NCBI GenBank assembly: GCA_011524575.1
Contig: WTKB01000195.1
Coordinates: 1-6,219, forward strand
Direction: 5' to 3'
Source of the DNA: Aquimarina sp.
GTDB lineage: Bacteria > Bacteroidota > Bacteroidia > Flavobacteriales > Flavobacteriaceae
Length of the DNA stretch: 6,219 nt
Shown: positions 1 through 4,561 of the stretch, one piece after another
Layout: each line of letters starts with the position of its first letter
Numbering within the stretch: position 1 is the first letter of the stretch
The notes under the pieces: generated by a model
Databases searched by the model: none
What the model was told of the DNA's origin: nothing
What the model saw: only the letters and a program-made list of their open reading frames with translations
Translations under genes and position numbers: made by a program

Positions 1-60
1 CCAAGTTCTTGAAATTTTGGATTACAGGAAGTAGTGAGTTTAAACAAGCTCTTAAGTGAT
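1..60 (+). repeat. Tandem 60-bp repeat, copy 1
   Basis: This is the first of two directly adjacent 60-base units, 53 of 60 positions identical to the next (differences at unit positions 19, 22, 36, 49, 55, 56 and 58). The unit starts with CCAAGTTCTTG and carries AGTTTAAACAAGCTCTT near its end. The stretch AAGTTCTTG (3-11) can pair with CAAGCTCTT (45-53) apart from a two-base internal mismatch, so the unit could fold on itself with a long loop. The TTTAAACAAGCTCTT part (39-53) recurs in the palindrome at 4355-4376. More copies may lie to the left, outside the window. Confidence 0.9.
2..34 (+). other. Possible 3' end of an upstream gene
   Basis: Read from base 2, the sequence encodes QVLEILDYRK and stops at TAG 32-34. 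The tandem copy at 62-94 keeps the same peptide and stop, with only Leu TTG/TTA and Asp GAT/GAC changes. This suggests the unit includes the end of a protein-coding gene entering from the left, with the second copy a leftover of duplication or of a paralogue's end. The evidence is only ten codons and two substitutions, so chance is a real alternative. Another frame (from base 3) is also open, to TGA 57-59, but is broken by TAG in copy 2. I do not recognise the protein. Confidence 0.25.
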
Positions 61-120
61 CCAAGTTCTTGAAATTTTAGACTACAGGAAGTAGTAAGTT
101 TAAACAAGTTCTTAGCTCAT
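61..120 (+). repeat. Tandem 60-bp repeat, copy 2
   Basis: This second unit follows the first with no spacer. Divergence is uneven: four differences in the first 54 bases and three in the last six, so the true duplicated segment may end near base 54 of the unit. It holds TTTAAACAAGTTCTT at 99-113. In the frame that reads QVLEILDYRK and then TAG in copy 1, this copy encodes the same ten residues and the same stop (TAG 92-94), and its two base changes in that stretch are synonymous. Confidence 0.9.
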
Positions 121-190
121 AAAAATCTTTAATATATTTCTGATTCTATTTTATAGAATTTATTCTTAATAATTACTTTAATATTTTTTT
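121..190 (+). promoter_or_regulatory. AT-rich leader before the flotillin gene
   Basis: Seventy AT-rich bases separate the repeats from the flotillin start and presumably hold its promoter. No exact TAnnTTTG element is visible; TACTTTA at 174-180 is close but too near the start codon to be convincing. A short inverted repeat, ATTCTA (143-148) and TAGAAT (154-159) around a five-base loop, could be an operator or chance in such AT-rich sequence. There is no Shine-Dalgarno purine block before the ATG; a T-run (184-190) leads into it, as is common in this phylum. Confidence 0.35.
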
Positions 191-1735
191 ATGGTGAATC
201 CTGTAGTACTTATTGCTATAGCAGTAGTTGTGTTGTTTGTAACTATTCTAGCTCTAGTTTCTCGTTACAAACGTTGTCCTTCTGATAAGATCTTAGTTAT
301 TTATGGGCGTACTGGTGGAAGTTCTGCTAGGTGTGTGCATGGGGGAGGAGCTTTTATATGGCCTGTAATCCAAGATTATGCTTTTCTAGATCTTAAACCT
401 ATTTCGATTGAAGCAAATTTAACTAATGCTTTGAGTCGTCAAAACATCCGTGTTGATGTGCCTTGTAGATTTACTATAGCCATTTCTACAGAGCCCAACA
501 ATATGAATACTGCTGCCGAGCGTTTATTGGGTCTTACTCCTTTTGATATTCAAGAATTAGCAAAAGATATTTTATTTGGACAATTAAGGCTTGTAATTGC
601 AACAATGACTATCGAAGAAATTAATTCTGATAGGGATAAATTTCTAGAAAATATATCTAAAAACGTAGATAGTGAGCTTAAAAAAATAGGTTTAAAGCTG
701 ATCAATGTCAATGTTACTGATATTAATGATGAGTCGGGTTATATAGATGCTTTAGGAAAAGAAGCTGCTGCTAAAGCCATTAATGAGGCAAAAATTAGTG
801 TAGCTGAACAAGAAAAAATAGGGGAAACAGGTAAAGCTGCTGCCGATAGAGAAAAAGATATTTTAATAGCAGAAACCCATCGAGATCGTGATGTTCAAAT
901 TGCAATTACAGAAAAAGACAGAGAAATAAGCATTGCTACTGCTAAAAAAGATGAAACCATTGGTAAGGCAGAGGCAAATAAAGATACTCGTGTGAAAACT
1001 TCTGAGGCGAATGCCGTTGCTGTAAAAGGTGAAAATGAAGCTAAAATTGCTATTGCTCAATCGGAAGCTAACCGAAGAGACAAAGAAGCAGAGGCCTTAC
1101 GTATTGCTTTAGCTTCAGAGAATGTTCAACAAGCCCGTGCCTTAGAAGAGTCTTATATTGCAGAACAAAAAGCCGAACTTGCACGTTCTGAAAGAGAGCG
1201 TTCTACTCAAATTGCCAATGTGATTGTTCCAGCCGAAATCGCTAAAAAACGAATTGTTATCGAAGCTGAAGCTAATGCAGAAACTTTAAGAGAGAATGCT
1301 AAAGGGGAAGCAGATGCTATTTTTGCAAAAATGGAAGCTGAGGCAAATGGTCTTTACGAAATTTTAACCAAACAAGCAGAAGGATATAAACAAGTGGTTT
1401 CAGCTGCAGGTGGAGATCCTAATAAAGCCTTCCAATTATTACTTATCGAGAAATTACCAGAACTTATCAAAACTCAAGTGGAAGCTGTTAAAAATATTAA
1501 AATTGATAAAATTACCGTTTGGGATTCTGGAAATGGTGGTGAAGGTCAAAATGGAAATTCTTCAACAGCAAATTTTGTTTCTGGTATGATGAAAACCGTA
1601 CCTCCTTTAAATGATCTATTTGATATGGCAGGGCTTAATTTACCTACTTACCTAAAAGGAGAAGGTACTTCTGAGGATCAAAAAAAAGACCTACTCAAGT
1701 CTAGTTCAGACAAGGATACAACGGATCAAAAATAG
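191..1735 (+). CDS. Flotillin-like SPFH protein (FloT/YuaG type)
   Basis: A 514-residue membrane-anchored scaffold protein of the flotillin family, whose members oligomerise and organise membrane microdomains. A hydrophobic segment at about residues 5-24 anchors the N terminus. The SPFH (band 7) domain follows at about 28-190, with GGGAFIWPV at 51-59 and the LxxxTIEEI-like stretch near 134-144. A long charged Ala/Glu-rich coiled coil runs from about 190 to 400. The C-terminal region resembles Bacillus FloT, including IDKITVWDSG at 438-447, then a Gly/Asn linker and a Ser/Asp/Lys-rich tail. Length is close to FloT (about 509 from memory) and well above FloA. The ATG is supported by an in-frame TAA at 179-181; GTG at 194 is the only near alternative. 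It is first in the cluster, 14 bases before the next gene. Many flotillin genes sit next to an NfeD-family gene, but none is seen here; one could lie to the left. The client proteins are unknown. Confidence 0.93.
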   Translation: MVNPVVLIAIAVVVLFVTILALVSRYKRCPSDKILVIYGRTGGSSARCVHGGGAFIWPVIQDYAFLDLKPISIEANLTNALSRQNIRVDVPCRFTIAISTEPNNMNTAAERLLGLTPFDIQELAKDILFGQLRLVIATMTIEEINSDRDKFLENISKNVDSELKKIGLKLINVNVTDINDESGYIDALGKEAAAKAINEAKISVAEQEKIGETGKAAADREKDILIAETHRDRDVQIAITEKDREISIATAKKDETIGKAEANKDTRVKTSEANAVAVKGENEAKIAIAQSEANRRDKEAEALRIALASENVQQARALEESYIAEQKAELARSERERSTQIANVIVPAEIAKKRIVIEAEANAETLRENAKGEADAIFAKMEAEANGLYEILTKQAEGYKQVVSAAGGDPNKAFQLLLIEKLPELIKTQVEAVKNIKIDKITVWDSGNGGEGQNGNSSTANFVSGMMKTVPPLNDLFDMAGLNLPTYLKGEGTSEDQKKDLLKSSSDKDTTDQK

Positions 1736-1749
1736 GTATTTATAAATTT

Positions 1750-2607
1750 ATGACATCTTGGTTTTTTCGTGTTTTGTTATTTATGAGTGTGCTTACATTG
1801 TGTGCTCAAAATACGCAAAGTCATTTACAGATTCAAGATAGTTTAGTGTTAGATTTACCTCCAATTAATCAATTTTTGGAGGTAGATCTTTATGGTGATT
1901 TGTATTTTGAAACCAGTAGTCAAGACTTACTAAAAGTTGTTATAGATTCAGAGACACCCGCTGTTTCTTATTATAGTCACCAAAATAGCACTAATGAGAA
2001 CTTAACGTATTTAGAGGTTAGTCAGCCTTTAGAATTGTTATTGTTTTATAAAGATTCTCAAAAAGTGGTATTATTAGATCGCTTTTTAAATCCAATGAAA
2101 GAGATCGTACTTTCCGAACTTTCAAGATACAATGGGTTGGGTACTTCTATTTTTGCCTTATGGGCAGTACGGATTTCAAGTACACTCGTAGGTTTTTATG
2201 ATTCCTTAACTTCTGGATTTTTGCATTTTAAACATCATACAAATAGCATAGCTCATCAGGTTGATATTCCTTTTTTTGCTTTAGATAAAATTTTGGATGT
2301 TCATTTTTATGAAGAAAATTTATATGTACTTTATCCAGATAAAATAAGGATTTACAGTACTTTTTCAGGACTATTAGTAAAAGAGGTTTTTTTGCAAGAA
2401 ACGTATAATCGTTTAGATATAGATATCAACTACATTGTTTTACATCATGCTTCTATTCCAAAGGTAAGTGTCTATAATTTAGATTTGGAATTACAAAACC
2501 AATTTACTAGTGATTTATTTTCTGTGGGAAATACAGTATTCCATCACGAAAAATTTTATGTATATAAAAACAATAAAGTATATTGCTACTCTGTAAAGGG
2601 ATTTTAA
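1750..2607 (+). CDS. Exported protein of unknown function, propeller-like
   Basis: A 285-residue protein I cannot assign to a characterised family, though it resembles hypothetical proteins conserved in Bacteroidota. Residues 1-19 form a signal peptide: Arg at 7, a hydrophobic core (VLLFMSVLTL) and a likely signal peptidase I site LCA|QNTQ, leaving Gln at the mature N terminus. Cys18 is preceded by Leu, so a lipobox is unlikely. The mature part is rich in short beta strands ending in turns, for example LYGDLYFE (47-54), LELLLFYKD (94-102), LYVLYPDKIRIYS (191-203) and FYVYKNNKVYCYS (269-281). This pattern suggests a small beta-propeller, but that is inference from strand spacing only. It lies 14 bases after the flotillin gene and 16 before the kinase gene, so co-transcription is likely. 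The ATG at 1750 gives the full signal peptide; starting at Met12 would destroy it. Confidence 0.85.
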   Translation: MTSWFFRVLLFMSVLTLCAQNTQSHLQIQDSLVLDLPPINQFLEVDLYGDLYFETSSQDLLKVVIDSETPAVSYYSHQNSTNENLTYLEVSQPLELLLFYKDSQKVVLLDRFLNPMKEIVLSELSRYNGLGTSIFALWAVRISSTLVGFYDSLTSGFLHFKHHTNSIAHQVDIPFFALDKILDVHFYEENLYVLYPDKIRIYSTFSGLLVKEVFLQETYNRLDIDINYIVLHHASIPKVSVYNLDLELQNQFTSDLFSVGNTVFHHEKFYVYKNNKVYCYSVKGF

Positions 2608-2623
2608 ATTAAAAATAAAAACG

Positions 2624-3241
2624 ATGCATATTGCTGTTGTTGGAAATATTGGTGTAGGTAAAACCACTTTAACAAAATTACTTTCAGAGCACTATAATTG
2701 GAGTCCTTTGTATGAGGATGTACTAGAAAATCCATATCTCGAAGATTTTTACAATCAAATGCACCGTTGGTCTTTTAATCTTCAGATTTATTTTTTGAAT
2801 TCTCGTTTTCGACAAACTTTAGATATTCAATCTTCAGGAAAAACCATGATTCAAGATCGTAGTATTTATGAGGATGCTTTTATCTTTGCTCCTAATTTAC
2901 ATGCAATGGGGCTGATGAGTAGCCGAGATTTTCAAAATTATAAATCGGTGTTTGATTTAATGTCGAGTTTAATACAAGGCCCAGATTTACTTATTTACTT
3001 AAAAAGTAGTGTACCCAATTTATTACGTCAAATTAAAAGAAGAGGTAGAGAGTATGAGGTTGGGATTTCTAAGGAATATTTACAAAATTTAAATATCCGA
3101 TATGATACATGGATTCAAGATTGTGATCCTAAAAAGCTTTTAATAATTGATGTTGATACCTTTAATTTTGTAGATCGCCCAGAAGACCTACAAGAAATCA
3201 TCCATAAAATAGATTCAAAAATTAATCTATTTACTTCTTAA
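2624..3241 (+). CDS. Deoxynucleoside kinase (dGK/dAK-like)
   Basis: A 205-residue cytoplasmic enzyme predicted to transfer phosphate from ATP to the 5' hydroxyl of a deoxynucleoside, in salvage for DNA precursors. The P-loop is GNIGVGKT at residues 7-14. Glu31 in YEDVLENPYL lies where this family has its catalytic acid. LQIYFLNSRF (53-62) matches the substrate-pocket helix with its conserved Gln. DRSIYED (78-84) is the DRS motif, and RRGREYE (139-145) is the Arg-rich lid over the ATP phosphates. Length is typical of bacterial deoxyguanosine/deoxyadenosine kinases, which the DRSIYED and RGREYE wording resembles more than thymidine kinase 1, but exact base preference cannot be read from sequence. 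It starts 16 bases after the preceding gene and ends 10 bases before the cyclotransferase gene. The start is supported by the P-loop lying at the usual distance from the N terminus. Confidence 0.93.
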   Translation: MHIAVVGNIGVGKTTLTKLLSEHYNWSPLYEDVLENPYLEDFYNQMHRWSFNLQIYFLNSRFRQTLDIQSSGKTMIQDRSIYEDAFIFAPNLHAMGLMSSRDFQNYKSVFDLMSSLIQGPDLLIYLKSSVPNLLRQIKRRGREYEVGISKEYLQNLNIRYDTWIQDCDPKKLLIIDVDTFNFVDRPEDLQEIIHKIDSKINLFTS

Positions 3242-3251
3242 TTTTTATATT

Positions 3252-4328
3252 ATGTACAGTCGTTTTTGTAATTCTTTTTTTCTAATTCTTGGTTTTGTAC
3301 TTTTTACTTTAACCAGTTGCGAATCTGTAAAACCTACTATAAACTTTAATTTAGATTCTGAAAGTCGCACTTATAAGTTATTTAATACTGTAGGTGTTAC
3401 GACACAAATTACTCCAAAAACACTTACCGTAGATAGTGCTTTTGTTTATTTTCAGTCTCAGAAATATCCTATTACTTTTAACACCAATGGAGAATCCAAG
3501 ATAAAGATTCCTTTGAAAAAAGAAGTTTTATTGGGGGTTCATGATATTGATGTTAAAGTATTTACAGGCAGGAATCGTACGGTGAGTAGTTCAGAAATTA
3601 CAGTTTTAAACCATAAAGCTCCTAAAGTTTATAGCTACAAGATTAAAAATACTTATCCACATAATGCAGGACATTTTACACAAGGTTTAGAGTTTTTAAA
3701 CGATGAGGTGTTATTAGAAAGTACGGGAATGCGTGGTAGTTCTAAGTTAATGCACAAAGATTTAAAAACGGGGAAGATTCTTAAGGAGTATTATTTTGAT
3801 AACCAATATTTTGGTGAAGGTATTACAAAAATAGGAGATAAGGTGTGTATGCTTACTTGGCAGTCGGGAAAAGGGTTTATTTTTAATACAGAAACTTTAG
3901 AACTGATTCGTAAGTTTAATTATCAAGATAGTAAAGAAGGTTGGGGGTTATGTCTTGGTGATAAATATGTCTACAAAAGCGATGGTACCAGCCGTATTTG
4001 GAAGTTAGATCCAGAGACTCTAGAAGAGGTAGGTAGTATTCAGATTACTACAAATAAAAGTATAAAGTCTCGATTTAACGAATTGGAATGGGTTGATGGA
4101 AAGATTTATGCCAATACTTGGCAAAAAAATGGCATTGCCATTATAAACCCTACAAATGGAGCTGTAGAAGGAGTTATTAATTTAAAAGGATTAAATGAAA
4201 AAGTAGGTGTGCCCGCAACTGATAAGAGAAGGGTTTTAAACGGAATAGCCTATAATAAAAATACAAAAAAGTTATTTATTACAGGAAAGTATTGGAAGTC
4301 TCTTTTTGAAATAGAGGTTGTAGAGTAA
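3252..4328 (+). CDS. Glutaminyl-peptide cyclotransferase lipoprotein
   Basis: A 358-residue enzyme predicted to cyclise N-terminal Gln of exported proteins to pyroglutamate, releasing ammonia. Residues 1-22 are a lipoprotein signal peptide with lipobox LTSC; Cys23 would be lipidated, placing the enzyme at a membrane on the periplasmic side. Residues about 28-120 are a beta-rich, Ig-like extra domain. From about 125 to the end is the plant/Xanthomonas-type (not zinc-dependent animal-type) cyclotransferase propeller, with FTQGLE (142-147), ESTG (156-159), FGEGI (187-191), LTWQ (201-204), EGWG (229-232), SDGT (243-246), NELEW (276-280), ANTWQ (287-291), VLNGIAY (328-334) and FITGKYW (342-348). 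From memory, the Glu of ESTG is the likely catalytic acid. All these motifs are intact. It is the last gene of the cluster, followed by a palindrome that may be the terminator. An upstream gene in the same cluster encodes a likely substrate type. Confidence 0.95.
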   Translation: MYSRFCNSFFLILGFVLFTLTSCESVKPTINFNLDSESRTYKLFNTVGVTTQITPKTLTVDSAFVYFQSQKYPITFNTNGESKIKIPLKKEVLLGVHDIDVKVFTGRNRTVSSSEITVLNHKAPKVYSYKIKNTYPHNAGHFTQGLEFLNDEVLLESTGMRGSSKLMHKDLKTGKILKEYYFDNQYFGEGITKIGDKVCMLTWQSGKGFIFNTETLELIRKFNYQDSKEGWGLCLGDKYVYKSDGTSRIWKLDPETLEEVGSIQITTNKSIKSRFNELEWVDGKIYANTWQKNGIAIINPTNGAVEGVINLKGLNEKVGVPATDKRRVLNGIAYNKNTKKLFITGKYWKSLFEIEVVE

Positions 4329-4354
4329 TCTCAATGATATTTTAAATTTCTCTT

Positions 4355-4376
4355 AGAGCTTGTTTAAACAAGCTCT
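4355..4376 (+). terminator. 22-bp perfect palindrome, possible terminator
   Basis: AGAGCTTGTTT is followed at once by its exact reverse complement. In RNA it could form an 8-bp stem (AGAGCTTG with CAAGCTCT) with a TTTAAA loop. It starts 26 bases after the cyclotransferase stop, the expected place for an operon terminator. There is no good T-run after it (TCATAAATC follows), so it is not a textbook intrinsic terminator. A protein-binding palindrome is an alternative. The right half matches the left tandem repeats. Confidence 0.5.
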
Positions 4377-4378
4377 TC

Positions 4379-4410
4379 ATAAATCACTGCTGTGTTTGTG
4401 CAGTATTTAT
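4379..4410 (+). promoter_or_regulatory. Bulged hairpin after the palindrome
   Basis: ATAAAT-C-ACTGC (4379-4390) pairs with GCAGTATTTAT (4400-4410), giving 11 pairs with C4385 bulged and a nine-base loop TGTGTTTGT. It begins two bases after the palindrome. A five-T run lies 15 bases downstream, too far for a standard terminator. It could stabilise the operon transcript's 3' end or form a second, weak terminator; function is not shown. Confidence 0.45.
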
Positions 4411-4488
4411 AATTCTAAGTAATTCTTTTTGTAAAATTTTCAATTTCATATAGCAAATAGTCCTTTGTATCGATTTTTGAGCCTTCAT

Positions 4489-4515
4489 CTTGAATTTAAA
4501 TCTAATTTAAACAAG
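4489..4515 (+). repeat. Inverted repeat, diverged relative of the left repeat
   Basis: CTTGAATTTAAAT (4489-4501) and ATTTAAACAAG (4505-4515) pair over 11 bases with AA (4493-4494) bulged and a CTA loop. Both ends match parts of the left 60-bp unit: CTTGAA plus T-rich sequence at the left, and TTTAAACAAG followed by CACTT at the right, with the middle of the unit missing. It lies just upstream of the helicase promoter element, so it could be an operator or a remnant of a dispersed repeat. Confidence 0.45.
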
Positions 4516-4533
4516 CACTTGGATTATAAGTTG

Positions 4534-4541
4534 TACTTTTG
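4534..4541 (+). promoter_or_regulatory. Bacteroidota -7 promoter element for the helicase gene
   Basis: TACTTTTG is an exact match to the TAnnTTTG -7 consensus used by the main sigma factor of Bacteroidota. It ends 20 bases before the helicase ATG, which implies a very short 5' leader of about 15 bases. No good TTTG -33 box lies at the usual 19-base spacing (ACAA is there; CTTG at 4518-4521 is too close), so the promoter may be weak, activated, or a different one may be used. Confidence 0.5.
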
Positions 4542-4561
4542 TGACTTATTATAATTTATAC

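Larger units (their letters stand above)
191..4328 (+). other. Predicted four-gene operon
   Basis: Flotillin, unknown exported protein, deoxynucleoside kinase and cyclotransferase genes share one strand with gaps of 14, 16 and 10 bases. No terminator-like hairpin or exact TAnnTTTG promoter is visible in the gaps. A palindrome 26 bases after the last stop may end transcription. Co-transcription is inferred from spacing only. Confidence 0.7.
4329..4561. other. Intergenic region, 233 bases
   Basis: The gap between the cyclotransferase and helicase genes has no convincing gene. In order it holds a 22-bp palindrome, a bulged hairpin two bases later, an AT-rich stretch with a five-T run at 4426-4430, an inverted repeat sharing the TTTAAACAAG motif, and a -7-type promoter element 20 bases before the helicase ATG. 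The packing of structured elements suggests a transcription boundary. Confidence 0.8.

Noticed and set aside
3..59. Open frame KFLKFWITGSS... ending at TGA 57-59
   Set aside because: The tandem copy has a TAG in this frame (78-80), while the alternative frame keeps peptide and stop in both copies, so this frame is the less likely one if either is coding.
1..120. Start of a CRISPR array
   Set aside because: The two 60-base units abut with no unique spacer, differ at seven positions, and no cas gene is nearby.
143..159. Inverted repeat ATTCTA/TAGAAT as a defined operator
   Set aside because: Six-base arms of this composition are expected by chance in such AT-rich sequence, so it is mentioned only within the leader entry.
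863..1060. Minus-strand open frame of 65 codons inside the flotillin gene
   Set aside because: It lies wholly within a well-supported coding region, its protein has no recognisable domain, and it follows from the Ala/Glu-rich codons read backwards.
3252..4328. Reading the cyclotransferase as a generic PQQ/YVTN-type propeller protein
   Set aside because: The ordered motifs FTQGLE, ESTG, FGEGI, EGWG, SDGT, NELEW, VLNGIAY and FITGKYW are specific to plant/Xanthomonas-type glutaminyl cyclotransferases.
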